From the NCBI GenBank assembly GCA_042408875.1, contig JBHOQS010000023.1:310001-374000 (forward strand): a DNA stretch of 64,000 nucleotides. Direction: 5' to 3'. Below the pieces are notes generated by a model. That model searched no databases and was not told where the DNA came from. It worked only from the letters and a program-made list of their open reading frames with translations. Shown in pieces: positions 31,985-40,950 of the stretch. The stretch's first letter is position 1; each line of letters begins with the position of its first letter. This DNA comes from JBHOQS01 sp042408875 (GTDB taxonomy: Bacteria > Chloroflexota > UBA11872 > JBHOQS01). The position numbers and the translations under genes are program-made.

Positions 31985-33202
31985 ATGAGTTTGTTAGATG
32001 GCCGGGACATCATCTGCTTGAGCCACCTGCGCTGGGACTGGGTCTGGCAGCGCCCCCAGCACGTGATGTCCCGCCTCGCGCGCGGGCGGCGCGTCTATTT
32101 CGTCGAGGAGCCTGTGGCTGGAGAACAGGCCGGCGCGCCGCTCGAGAGCCCGCGCCCCCCGCAGTGGCGCATGCGCCGGGAAGGCGGTGTGATCGTCTGC
32201 CAGCCCTACTTCCCGGATGGCATTGCCGCGTTCCAGGGGCCGCACATGGACGCTGCGCTGCGGGTTCTGCTCGAAGAACTGGTGGAGTCCGAGCGGATTG
32301 CTGAGCCGATCCTCTGGTTCTATACGCCGATGATCCTGCCGTCCACAGTGGGCATCAACGCGACGCTGGTGGTCTACGACTGCATGGATGAGCTGTCCAA
32401 GTTTCGCCACGCGCCGCCAGAGCTGCCGGAGCGCGAGCGGGCCCTGCTGGAGCGGGCTGACATCGTCTTCACAGGTGGATACAGCCTGTATCAGGTCAAG
32501 AAAGACCTGCATCCAAACGTGCACCCCTTCCCTAGCGGCGTCGAGGCAGAGCATTTCGCCCAGGCGCGTGATCCGGCGCTGCCCGTGCCGGAGGGCATCG
32601 CCACAGTGCCTCCACCCCGCATCGGCTATATGGGCGTGATCGACGAGCGCCTGGACCTCGGGCTTCTCGACCAGGTGGCTCACCACCGGCCGGACTGGTC
32701 GATTGTGATGGTCGGGCCGGTGATAAAGATCGATGAGGCAGAGCTCCCTCGGCGGCCTAACATCTACTACTTTGGTAAGCAGCCCTACGCGGCGTTGCCG
32801 TGCTTCGTCAAGGGATTCGACATCTGCATGATGCCCTTCGCGCTCAACGAGGCTACCCGCTTCATCAGCCCGACCAAGACGCTCGAGTACATGGCTGCCG
32901 GTCGCCCGATCATCTCGACGCCGATTAGAGACGTCGTTGCGCCGTATGGCGACATCGTGCTCATCGTGCGCGACTCCCAGGAGTTCGAGCAGGCCGTCGA
33001 GCGCGCGCTCTCCGAAGACCCCGCGCAGCAGGAGCGCCGGCTGACCCGATACCGTGAGATCCTATCCCGCAACTCCTGGGATGCCATCGTCGCGCGTATG
33101 TACGCGCTCATGGAACGGGCTGCCGCGGCACGTGCCCTAGCCAGGGTAGGGATGGGCAGGGGCATGCCAGTGACCGCTACCGCCACAGTACCTGAGCCTT
33201 AA
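31985..33202 (+). CDS. Glycosyltransferase (GT-B fold, TuaH-like)
   Basis: A 405-residue glycosyltransferase. ATG 31985 is chosen because GAGGAGG lies about 7 bases before; an ATG five codons upstream is possible. The N-terminus IICLSHLRWDWVWQRPQHVM is characteristic of a family often encoded beside, or fused to, UDP-galactopyranose-mutase-like flavoproteins. The C-terminal donor domain shows RIGYMGVIDERLD, YYFGKQPYAALP and FISPTKTLEYMAAGRPIIST. The next gene at 33523 encodes exactly such a flavoprotein. It probably adds a sugar to surface glycan or a small glycolipid. Confidence 0.9.
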   Translation: MSLLDGRDIICLSHLRWDWVWQRPQHVMSRLARGRRVYFVEEPVAGEQAGAPLESPRPPQWRMRREGGVIVCQPYFPDGIAAFQGPHMDAALRVLLEELVESERIAEPILWFYTPMILPSTVGINATLVVYDCMDELSKFRHAPPELPERERALLERADIVFTGGYSLYQVKKDLHPNVHPFPSGVEAEHFAQARDPALPVPEGIATVPPPRIGYMGVIDERLDLGLLDQVAHHRPDWSIVMVGPVIKIDEAELPRRPNIYYFGKQPYAALPCFVKGFDICMMPFALNEATRFISPTKTLEYMAAGRPIISTPIRDVVAPYGDIVLIVRDSQEFEQAVERALSEDPAQQERRLTRYREILSRNSWDAIVARMYALMERAAAARALARVGMGRGMPVTATATVPEP

Positions 33203-33522
33203 CCCGCAGCCTAGGACACAGATCAGGTTGGCCACGCCAGCGCTGTGCCCATGATGAGGGTCCTTACCCTATGGGTAGGTCCCTTCTCTAGGGGAGGTCC
33301 CCTCGCTAGAGCTGGGGCGGGGCATGCAGGTGAACATCCTGTCGGCAATACGTCGATGAGACGCAGCCGTTTCAACGCTTACTTCGGCGAATAGCCCGGT
33401 GCGGCAGCAGAAAGAAGCTCCAAACACGCGCAGAGGAAATAGTCTCTGGAGTGCAAACAAAGACTAAAGAACACAGGTCATTGTGAAGATAAAGTGACGA
33501 TAACACAAGGAGGAGAGGGACA
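33203..33522. other. Spacer with possible structured leader
   Basis: Noted elements: a GGTAGGTCCC / GGGGAGGTCCCC imperfect repeat near 33267-33303, and a hairpin TAGTCT (33440-33445) / AGACTA (33461-33466). AGGAGGAG precedes the next gene. I do not recognise a riboswitch class or a confident promoter. Confidence 0.4.
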
Positions 33523-34893
33523 ATGGATGTCGAGACTGTCATCGTTGGTGCTGGACCCACTGGCTTGAGTGCTGCATATCATCTCGAGCAGGCCGGTGAG
33601 GAATACTTGCTCCTGGAACAGGCCGATCGAGTCGGCGGGCTGTGTCGCTCCATCGAGCGAGACGGCTTTATCTTCGACCATGCCGGCCACATCATGTTTA
33701 CCAGGAGCGACTATGTGAAAGATGTGCTCTATCCGAAGCTCCTGGGAGATAACGTGCACTGGCAGCAGCGCGAGGCCTGGGCGTACTTTAAGGGTGTGTA
33801 CATTGGCTACCCATTCCAGGCTAGCCTGTATGGCCTGCCTGCCGACCTGGTTTATGAATGCCTGCTCGGAGCAGCGGAAGCGTACTATGTCCGCCAGAAG
33901 GAGTGGCCGGAACCAAAGAACTTCGAGGAGTGGATCTATCGCACCCTAGGCGATGGCATTGCCCGGCATCTTATGATCCCGTACAACAAGAAGGTCTGGG
34001 CGACGCCGCCGTCGCTCATGGCATATAAATGGATGTTTGGCTCTGGCGGGCGAGTGCCGCAGGTGACCTTCGCTGATATTTTGCGCGGCGCGCTGATGCC
34101 CCAGCGCAAAGACATGGGGCCGAATGCTCGCTTCGGCTATCCCCTGCGCGGTGGCTTCGAGGCGCTCATGCGCGGATTTCTCAAGTACATCGATCCCGAG
34201 CGGGTGGTGCTCAATGCGCGGGTGACCCGTATCGATCCCAAACGCAAGACTGTTACTGTCATGCTGCCCAACGGTGCAGAGGAGATCGGGTACCGGTATC
34301 TGATTGTGACGATGCCGCCTCAGGAGCTGGTTAAGTGCGCGGTGGACGTTCCTGCCGGCGTGGTAAAGGCCGCCAGCGATCTCCTCTCCACCACCGTGCT
34401 GTGCGTCAACGTGGCGGTGAACCGGCCGAACGTGAGCGACAAGCACTGGATCTACTATCCGGACCCAGACATCATCTTCCAGCGCATCTTCGTGATGAGC
34501 AACGCCTCACCGTATGTGTGTCCGCCCGGTACCAGCTCGTTCATCGCAGAGATCTCCACTTCGAAGTGGAAGCCGGTCCCGCGGGAGGGTCTGGAGCAGC
34601 GGGTGATCCAGGATGCTATCAAGGCCCAGTACCTGCGGCCGGACGACGAGATCCTTTTCGCCTTCACGGTCGAGCTCAAGTACGCGTATGCGGTGCAGGA
34701 CTTGCACTGCGAGCGTAACATCGCGCTCTATAAGGCCTATCTGCGGGAGCACGACATCATTCCTGCCGGCCGGTTCGCTGAGTGGCGCTACATTAACTCC
34801 GACGAAGCCATGCTGGCGGGCAAAGCTGCTGTGGAGGCGATTAAGCCCGAGCTAGCCGCGGAGTCGGCTAGAGAACAGCAAGCCGCCGGCTAG
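33523..34893 (+). CDS. UDP-galactopyranose-mutase-like FAD-dependent oxidoreductase
   Basis: A 456-residue flavoprotein with a GxGxxG FAD-binding motif (VIVGAGPTGLSAAYHLEQAG, residues 6-25) followed by LLLEQADRVGG. The central region (NKKVWATPPSLMAYKWM) and the C-terminal FAD segment FAEWRYINSDEAMLAGKAA match the UDP-galactopyranose mutase/protoporphyrinogen-oxidase-like superfamily. The pairing with the glycosyltransferase at 31985 favours a nucleotide-sugar ring-contracting or related redox role over haem synthesis. Translation starts after AAGGAGGAGAGG. Actual substrate unknown. Confidence 0.85.
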   Translation: MDVETVIVGAGPTGLSAAYHLEQAGEEYLLLEQADRVGGLCRSIERDGFIFDHAGHIMFTRSDYVKDVLYPKLLGDNVHWQQREAWAYFKGVYIGYPFQASLYGLPADLVYECLLGAAEAYYVRQKEWPEPKNFEEWIYRTLGDGIARHLMIPYNKKVWATPPSLMAYKWMFGSGGRVPQVTFADILRGALMPQRKDMGPNARFGYPLRGGFEALMRGFLKYIDPERVVLNARVTRIDPKRKTVTVMLPNGAEEIGYRYLIVTMPPQELVKCAVDVPAGVVKAASDLLSTTVLCVNVAVNRPNVSDKHWIYYPDPDIIFQRIFVMSNASPYVCPPGTSSFIAEISTSKWKPVPREGLEQRVIQDAIKAQYLRPDDEILFAFTVELKYAYAVQDLHCERNIALYKAYLREHDIIPAGRFAEWRYINSDEAMLAGKAAVEAIKPELAAESAREQQAAG

Positions 34894-35194
34894 GCGCCGG
34901 CGTGCTCGTGTCGGGTCCGCCGGCGGGCTCGACACGCCGCTCATGCCTGAGGGTGGCGCCGGGCATGGCAGAGAGGATGAGAGGATGCGCCGGGCATGCC
35001 CGGCGATCGCGTTGTCCCCCGAGGGTTTGCACGAGAGAGCGCGGCATGATAGCATTTGATGCCGGGTGTGTGGGGAGATCGGGCGGGTTTGCTGTGTCTC
35101 CTAGAGCCGGAGCGGGCAAGCGCTTGTTCGCGTGCTGCGCCGGAGACGGTCGCTGCCCGGTGGAGAGCCTGCGATCAGGAGGGAGGCGGAGGGC
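34894..35194. other. Spacer before rpmB with palindrome and promoter
   Basis: GCGCCGGGCATG occurs near 34960 and again at 34987, where it forms a perfect 18-bp palindrome (34988-35005, CGCCGGGCATGCCCGGCG) that may end the upstream transcript. The rpmB promoter is at 35027-35055. Confidence 0.55.
35027..35055 (+). promoter_or_regulatory. Promoter of rpmB
   Basis: TTGCAC (35027-35032) and TAGCAT (35050-35055) with a 17-bp spacer, about 140 bases before the rpmB start. Confidence 0.6.
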
Positions 35195-35407
35195 GTGAAG
35201 ACGTCCTGTGAGCTGTGCAACAAGGGGACGATGTGGGGCCGGAGGATCCGGTACAAGGCGTCCCAGTCGAAGTGGGCGCTGCGGGCGCAGAAGCGGAACC
35301 GCGCCTTTCGCCCCAACGTGCAGCACCACTTCGTGATTATTAATGGTGTGCGCCGGCGGATGTATATCTGCACCCGCTGCCTGCGCACCCTCCAGAAGAC
35401 CGGCTAG
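35195..35407 (+). CDS. rpmB: 50S ribosomal protein bL28
   Basis: A 70-residue bL28. The start is GTG 35195, after AGGAGGGAGGCGGAGGG; an open extension upstream has no family similarity. It is the zinc-binding (C+) form, with CELC at residues 5-8 and CTRC near 60. The core RYKASQSKWALRAQKRNRAF and RPNVQ match L28. It is encoded alone between a flavoprotein gene and rlmN, a normal arrangement for this gene in many bacteria. Confidence 0.94.
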   Translation: MKTSCELCNKGTMWGRRIRYKASQSKWALRAQKRNRAFRPNVQHHFVIINGVRRRMYICTRCLRTLQKTG

Positions 35408-35861
35408 CGCCGGCATGGTTGGTCCTGGATGCCAGCTGTCGCGTTTGATCCCGGCGCCGCGGCTGCTGCTACCTCGTAGCGCCGGGGTGCAATGGAGCGT
35501 ACAATCCACCAGGTGCATGTGGTCGGCCTGGATAGGCCCCCTCGTGTACGGTGTGCCACAGTTGACGCGCCGCTCCTGAGCCAGTGGGCCTCGACCCCTC
35601 GACAGGCTCTGCCGGTCGGACCTCCTGGACCGACCGTCCACGCAGCCATCTCCACCGGAGCCGGTCGGGGACCGCGAGGAGCGACGCCTCACTACGATGC
35701 AATGTCGTAGCCGGTCCTGGACACCGGTGCTGGCTGTGCTGGGTCAGGTTGGTCAGGAGACGGGTCGGCGCGCGAGCCGCTTTCACCACAGATTGGTTCG
35801 CACATCACATGCACGTGCGTCCGCGCGCTCCGTGCCGGGCGCTGGGAAGGGGCGGGTCACC
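35408..35861. other. Gene-free spacer between rpmB and rlmN
   Basis: 454 bases with several GC inverted segments but no RNA family I can name, no strong promoter and no T-run terminator. The rlmN frame is open into the last 165 bases without a ribosome-binding site or conserved residues. Confidence 0.5.
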
Positions 35862-37853
35862 ATGGAACTCGAAGGGTTGGCAAATGGTGCTACGGCCGCC
35901 GATACGGTGGGCCGCCCGTGCGTGCTCGACTACTCGCTCGCAGAGCTCGAGCACCTGATGCAGGAATGGGGTGAGCCGGCGTATCGCGCCCGGCAGCTCT
36001 GGGAGTGGATGTACAAGCACTTCGCGCCATCGTACGCGGCCATGCGCACCCTCCCCAAGCGCCTGCGCGACCGCCTTGAGGCCGAGACAGTCCTCGATCC
36101 GCTCGCTCTGGAGCACGAGTGGGTTGCCGAGGACCGGCTCACGATCAAGGGGTTGTTCCGGCTCCAGGACGGCCTGGAGATCGAGAGCGTCTTGCTCCTC
36201 CATCCATCCGGCAGCGCGGAGCTCGATGCTGGCGAAGAGCCCATGTCACACGAGACGTCCGGGCTGCGCCGGGCGACCACCCCTTCCCTGCCGGTTCCGA
36301 CCAGCCGGCCTCGGGAGACCGTCTGCGTGTCCACGCAGGTGGGGTGCGCAGTGGGCTGCCCGTTCTGCGCGACCGGCTACTCTGGCTTCTCTCGCAATCT
36401 GACTGCCGGCGAGATCGTGGCCCAGGTGCGTTTCTTCGCCCGGCACTCTGCGGCGCACAAGCTGACCAACGTTGTGTTCATGGGCCAGGGCGAACCCCTG
36501 GCAAACTTCGATGCGGTCTGGAAGGCGGTTGAGACACTCAACTCCCCGTATGGCTTTGGCATCGGTGCCAAACACATTACGATTTCCACCTCCGGCATCG
36601 TGCCGCGCATCCTGGAGTTGGCGGAGAAGCCGTTGCACGTCCGCCTGGCTGTGTCTCTGCACGCGCCCAACGACGACCTGCGTGACCGACTGGTCCCCCT
36701 CAACCGGCGCTGGCCCATCCGCGAGCTGCTCGCGGCCTGCCGGCGGTACATCGAGCTGACGCAGCGGCGCATCACCTTTGAGTACATCCTGATTGAAGGG
36801 ATCAACGACGATCTGGCGCTGGCTGACGAGTTGGCGGCGCTCCTGCGCGGTATTCCCTGCCATGTGAACCTCATTCCGATGAACTCGATTGCTGAATCAG
36901 ACTGGCACCGTCCGTCAACGAGCCGCGTCCTGGCGTTCCAGCGTGTCCTGCTGGACCATGGCATCAACACCACTGTGCGGGGTGAGAAGGGCGACTCGAT
37001 CGAGGCAGCATGTGGCCAGTTGCGCAATCGTGACGAAGCGGCGCGGCTGCGCGCGAGCCGTCGGATGCAGAAGCCGGTTGCGGCCGCGCTTCCGGAGGTA
37101 CCTGCCGTAGCACCAGCAAGGTCGACGGCAGACGCACATGCCCCGGCGGCCGGACGACCGAGCAGCGTGACAAGCGTGACGAAGGAGCAGAAGGTGTCGG
37201 GCGAAGATCTGAAGAGCGCACCACCGCGGGAACGTAGGGAGCAGCGCAGCAGGCACAGCATGCAGCAGAGCGAAGACCGGAAGCAGCCGGCAGCGCGCGC
37301 TCTGGACAGGCGTGATGGTCGGCGCGGGCGCGGAAGCACGGTCCAGGACTCAGCCCCAGCGGTCTCCCGGCCGTCTGGCAACGTACAGCAAGGGGCGGCA
37401 CGTGGTGGTGCACGCACGAGCGTATCCGGCCGCGGCACGCCGGGAAGCCCATCGCCAGCGCCGCCCCGGCGTCGCAGCCCGCGTGACTACGCGGAGCAGC
37501 AGGAAGCGGCCCGCCGCGCTCGCTATTCCTCGACTATCAGCACCGGGCTTGGCCGGCCCTCTGGCGGACCCGCGGGCGGCGATCGGCGCACGCGAGCCCC
37601 GCGCAGCGAGGCTGGCCACTCTCCGCAGGGCCCGCGCGCAGAAGAGAGCCGAACGGTGAAGGACCAGAGAGGAGAGGCACGCCCGGCAGGGGCGCGATTC
37701 GATAGCCGGACCCGCCGCTCAAGCGCGCAGCAGCGCCGCGGCCTGCTGGGCGAGGTCAAGCAACCCCGCCGGGAACAGCCCAGCAAGGAGCACTCCAATG
37801 GCCCCCAGCGCCGCGGCAGCGGCCGGCCACGGGGCACGCTGAAGGGGACCTAG
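35862..37853 (+). CDS. rlmN: RlmN 23S rRNA/tRNA adenine-C2 methyltransferase with long basic tail
   Basis: A 663-residue radical-SAM enzyme; typical RlmN is about 350-400. Residues 1-400 are a complete RlmN: radical-SAM cysteines C162, C166 and C169 (GCAVGCPFC), the conserved Cys155 just before, GQGEPLAN at 209-216 and the catalytic region EAACGQL with Cys384. An extra loop of about 25 residues lies at 117-148. It methylates A2503 of 23S rRNA and A37 of some tRNAs. Residues about 400-663 are low-complexity, rich in Arg, Ser, Gly, Pro and Gln, and look disordered and RNA-binding. The last 135 bases overlap the 3' end of nuoN on the opposite strand. ATG 35862 fits the RlmN N-terminus. Confidence 0.92.
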   Translation: MELEGLANGATAADTVGRPCVLDYSLAELEHLMQEWGEPAYRARQLWEWMYKHFAPSYAAMRTLPKRLRDRLEAETVLDPLALEHEWVAEDRLTIKGLFRLQDGLEIESVLLLHPSGSAELDAGEEPMSHETSGLRRATTPSLPVPTSRPRETVCVSTQVGCAVGCPFCATGYSGFSRNLTAGEIVAQVRFFARHSAAHKLTNVVFMGQGEPLANFDAVWKAVETLNSPYGFGIGAKHITISTSGIVPRILELAEKPLHVRLAVSLHAPNDDLRDRLVPLNRRWPIRELLAACRRYIELTQRRITFEYILIEGINDDLALADELAALLRGIPCHVNLIPMNSIAESDWHRPSTSRVLAFQRVLLDHGINTTVRGEKGDSIEAACGQLRNRDEAARLRASRRMQKPVAAALPEVPAVAPARSTADAHAPAAGRPSSVTSVTKEQKVSGEDLKSAPPRERREQRSRHSMQQSEDRKQPAARALDRRDGRRGRGSTVQDSAPAVSRPSGNVQQGAARGGARTSVSGRGTPGSPSPAPPRRRSPRDYAEQQEAARRARYSSTISTGLGRPSGGPAGGDRRTRAPRSEAGHSPQGPRAEESRTVKDQRGEARPAGARFDSRTRRSSAQQRRGLLGEVKQPRREQPSKEHSNGPQRRGSGRPRGTLKGT

Positions 37854-39173
37854 CGGACGCTCCGCTTCCTGCATGTACATCACCACGACGACGCGCAGGT
37901 AGTAGTACACGGAGACGACACTGGCCAGCACGCCGACGACCGCAAGCCAGGTCCAGCCGGTCTCAACAGCGGCCTGGAAGAGATAGAACTTCCCGACAAA
38001 GCCGGCTGTGGGCGGCAACCCGGAAAGCGAGAACATGAAGATCGCCATCAGGGCGGCGAGCACTGGCTGCCGGACGGCCAGCCCGCGATACGCCTCGATG
38101 TCAGCATTCTCCTCGCCCCGGCGACCGAGCAGGATGACGATGGCGAAGGCCCCCAGGTTCATGAACGTGTAAGCCAGCGTGTAGAACATCACGCTGGCCG
38201 CGCCCAGCGTGCTGGCAGCCACCACACCTATGAGTAGGTAGCCGGCGTGGGCGATCGAGGAGTACGCCAGCAGGCGCTTGATGTTGTTCTGCCAGATCGC
38301 CAGCACATTGCCTACGATCATCGTCACAACGGCAATCGCGGCCAGCACGGCCGACCAGTCGGGCACCAACCCCTCGGCAGCGAAGGCTGAGAGGAACACT
38401 CGCAGCATGGCGGCAAACGCCGCGGCCTTGGCCGCCACGGACATGTACGCGGTCACCGGCGTGGGAGCGCCCTCATAGACGTCGGGCGTCCACATATGAA
38501 ACGGCGCCACGGCTGCTTTGAAGCCCAGGCCGACGATCAATAGGCCGATCCCCACCAGCAGGAGAGGATTGCGTGAGGTGGCGACGCGGGCGATCGCCGC
38601 CAGGTTCGTGCTTCCGCTCGTCCCGTACACCAGGGCGATGCCGTACAGGAAAAAGGCCGAGGCGAACGCGCCCAGCAGCAGGTACTTCATGGCAGCCTCC
38701 TGCGAGGCCAGGCGCGTGCGTGACAGACCGGACATAACGTATAGGCAGATCGACAGCAGCTCGAGGCCGAGGAAGGTCACGATCAGATCGGTGCCCGAGG
38801 CCATCAGGATCATGCCCACGCAGGAGAAGAGCAGCAGGGCGTAGTACTCGCCCTGGTTCATCTCTTCTCGCTCGAGCACGCCAACGGAAAAGAGCACGGT
38901 CAGCGCGGTGACAACAAGGAAGATGAGCGTGAAGAACTGCGCAAAGTTGTCTCCTGCGACCATGCCCTCGAACGACACTTGGTTGTAGTCCCACAGATTC
39001 CAAGACACCACAAAGGCCGCGGCCAAGCCGACAAGGCTTAATACCGCCAGGTGCGTCTTGTCACGGCCGCGCACGATCAGGTCCACTAGAATAAGCAGGC
39101 AGCCGGTCGCGCTGACGATCAGTGCCGGTGCGATCGTCAGCCAGTCCATTTGCGGCAGTTGAATCTGCGGCAT
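37719..39173 (-). CDS. nuoN: NADH-quinone oxidoreductase subunit N
   Basis: A 484-residue antiporter-like membrane subunit of complex I, with about 14 hydrophobic segments. Conserved proton-channel features include FLGLELLSICLYVMSG with the key Glu, KAAVAPFHMWTPDVYEGAP with the channel Lys, and KRLLAYSSIAHAGYLL. It is the last gene of nuoA-N. Its final 135 bases (37719-37853) are overlapped on the other strand by the rlmN tail. The start is ATG 39173, with a tandem 14-mer in the spacer to nuoM. Confidence 0.96.
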   Translation of the reverse strand: MPQIQLPQMDWLTIAPALIVSATGCLLILVDLIVRGRDKTHLAVLSLVGLAAAFVVSWNLWDYNQVSFEGMVAGDNFAQFFTLIFLVVTALTVLFSVGVLEREEMNQGEYYALLLFSCVGMILMASGTDLIVTFLGLELLSICLYVMSGLSRTRLASQEAAMKYLLLGAFASAFFLYGIALVYGTSGSTNLAAIARVATSRNPLLLVGIGLLIVGLGFKAAVAPFHMWTPDVYEGAPTPVTAYMSVAAKAAAFAAMLRVFLSAFAAEGLVPDWSAVLAAIAVVTMIVGNVLAIWQNNIKRLLAYSSIAHAGYLLIGVVAASTLGAASVMFYTLAYTFMNLGAFAIVILLGRRGEENADIEAYRGLAVRQPVLAALMAIFMFSLSGLPPTAGFVGKFYLFQAAVETGWTWLAVVGVLASVVSVYYYLRVVVVMYMQEAERPLGPLQRAPWPAAAAALGAIGVLLAGLFPAGLLDLAQQAAALLRA

Positions 39174-39203
39174 CGTCTTCTGCGCTCCGAGAGCAGTCCT
39201 TCC

Positions 39204-39231
39204 CCTGATCCCTGGTCCCTGATCCCTGGTC
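39204..39231. repeat. 14-bp perfect tandem duplication in nuoM-nuoN spacer
   Basis: CCTGATCCCTGGTC at 39204-39217 and again at 39218-39231, identical. It lies 30 bases upstream of the nuoN start codon. Confidence 0.92.
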
Positions 39232-39261
39232 CCCTGCTGGTCAAGGAGGCGTTGAGCACCC

Positions 39262-40773
39262 CTAGGGAGCGAGGAGCGTGAGCGGCTGCGGACGCTCCGC
39301 CATCGTCGAGACCAGCCGCTGCTCGACGGCTTGCAAGCTCGCCTCGCTACGGCTGAAGAAGAAATTAGGATACAAACCGATCCAGAACACCAGGATCACC
39401 AGCGGCGCGAGCGTCAGCACCTCGCGCAGATGCAGGTCGGGCATGGGCACGTGCACCTTCACCGGGCCCTGCATCACTCGCTGGTACCACCACAGCAGGT
39501 ACACCGCGGCCAGGATCACTCCCGTAGCGCCGGCAACGGCCCACCAGCGGGAGAATTCATCGCGGAAGGCGCCCAGCAGGATCAGAAACTCTCCGATGAA
39601 CCCGTTGGTGCTCGGCAGCCCGGCCGAGGAGAACATCATCACCAGAAAGAAGGCAGCGAAGACCGGCATGAGCCGGGCGACTCCGCCGAACTCGGCGATC
39701 AGCCGCGTATGCGCTCGCTCGTACAGAATGCCCACGATCAGGAAGAGCGCGCCCGTGGACACCCCGTGGTTGACCATCTGGATCAGACTACCCTGCAAGC
39801 CCTGCATGTTGAAGGCGAACATGCCGAGCATGACGAAGCCCAGGTGGCTCACCGATGAATATGCCACGAGCTTTTTCATATCCGGCTGAACCGCAGCGAC
39901 GACGGCACCATAAATGATACCGATCACTGCGAGGGTCAGAATCAGCGGAGAGAGCTGCACCGCCGCCGCCGGGAAAAGCGGCAGGCAGAAACGCAGAAAG
40001 CCATACGTCCCCATCTTCAGCAGGATGGCAGCTAGGATGACCGAGCCAGCGGTCGGCGCGTCCACGTGCGCGTCGGGCAGCCATGTATGGAAGGGGAACA
40101 TCGGCACCTTGATTGCGAAGGCGATGGCGAAGGCAAGGAACAGGATAAGCTGCTGCTCCGGGGAGAGCGGCGCCCCCATAACGTGGGTCAGGTCAAAGCT
40201 GCGTCCACCGGCGATGAAGAACAGCGCGATGATGGCCACAAGCATGAGCACGCTGCCGGCCATCGTAAACAGGAAAAACTTCACTGCAGAATAGATGCGC
40301 CGGCCGGTGCCCCAGACCCCGATAATTAACGCCATCGGGATGAGCACCGCTTCCCAGAAGACATAGAACAAGAAGAGATCGAGCGCCAGGAACGTGCCCA
40401 GCATGGCCGTCTCAAGGAGCAGGAACAGGATCATGTACTCCTTGACCCGGCTGGTGATGGCGCCGAACGAGGCCAGGATAGCAATCGGCGTGAGCACGGT
40501 GGTGAGCATAACCAGCCACAGGCTGATCCCGTCGACGCCCACGTGGTAGCTGATCACGCCAGCGATCCAGGGCACCTGCTCCTCAAGCTGGAAGCCCGCC
40601 GTGCCAGACCGGAAGCTGAACAAGACCCCCAGCGAGACCAGAAAATCGAGCAGGCTCACCCCCAGGGCGAATCCTTTGATTACACCCTCCGCGCGGCGGC
40701 TAAAGAACAGCAGCGCCGCGGCGCCGAGCAGAGGCAGGAAGATGATGATTGAGAGCAGTGGCATCGTCGTCAT
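39262..40773 (-). CDS. nuoM: NADH-quinone oxidoreductase subunit M
   Basis: A 503-residue antiporter-like subunit of complex I. Conserved segments: LLLETAMLGTFLALDLFLFYVFWEA (with the essential Glu), KVPMFPFHTWLPDAHVDAPT (channel Lys and His), KKLVAYSSVSHLGFVMLG and SSAGLPSTNGFIGEF. Length and helix number are normal. It lies between nuoL and nuoN in canonical order; the 177-base spacer to nuoL contains a hexamer repeat. Confidence 0.96.
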   Translation of the reverse strand: MTTMPLLSIIIFLPLLGAAALLFFSRRAEGVIKGFALGVSLLDFLVSLGVLFSFRSGTAGFQLEEQVPWIAGVISYHVGVDGISLWLVMLTTVLTPIAILASFGAITSRVKEYMILFLLLETAMLGTFLALDLFLFYVFWEAVLIPMALIIGVWGTGRRIYSAVKFFLFTMAGSVLMLVAIIALFFIAGGRSFDLTHVMGAPLSPEQQLILFLAFAIAFAIKVPMFPFHTWLPDAHVDAPTAGSVILAAILLKMGTYGFLRFCLPLFPAAAVQLSPLILTLAVIGIIYGAVVAAVQPDMKKLVAYSSVSHLGFVMLGMFAFNMQGLQGSLIQMVNHGVSTGALFLIVGILYERAHTRLIAEFGGVARLMPVFAAFFLVMMFSSAGLPSTNGFIGEFLILLGAFRDEFSRWWAVAGATGVILAAVYLLWWYQRVMQGPVKVHVPMPDLHLREVLTLAPLVILVFWIGLYPNFFFSRSEASLQAVEQRLVSTMAERPQPLTLLAP

Positions 40774-40908
40774 CCGTGCACAGAGTATCTAACCTGGTGT
40801 CTGCGCGTCATAAACCTATCCTGAACTTATCCTGCTGGACATTCTCTTTGTGCGGTGCTCCTGCACAGTGCACCTCATCGCCCTGCACCGTCGCGCCGTT
40901 TCTCTCCC

Positions 40909-40932
40909 CTTATCTTAATCTTAATCTTTATC
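40909..40932. repeat. Hexamer repeat in nuoL-nuoM spacer
   Basis: Four 6-bp units: CTTATC, TTAATC, TTAATC and TTTATC (40909-40932). AT-rich against its surroundings. It lies in the 177-base gap between nuoL and nuoM. Confidence 0.75.
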
Positions 40933-40950
40933 TTCAGCTCCTCTCTCCGC

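Noticed and set aside
33203..33522. Known riboswitch before the UGM-like gene
   Set aside because: I compared by eye with cyclic-di-GMP, cyclic-di-AMP and SAM types and found no matching core.
35408..35861. Possible structural RNA (RNase P or SRP RNA)
   Set aside because: The conserved cores of these RNAs are not present; only unspecific GC hairpins are visible.
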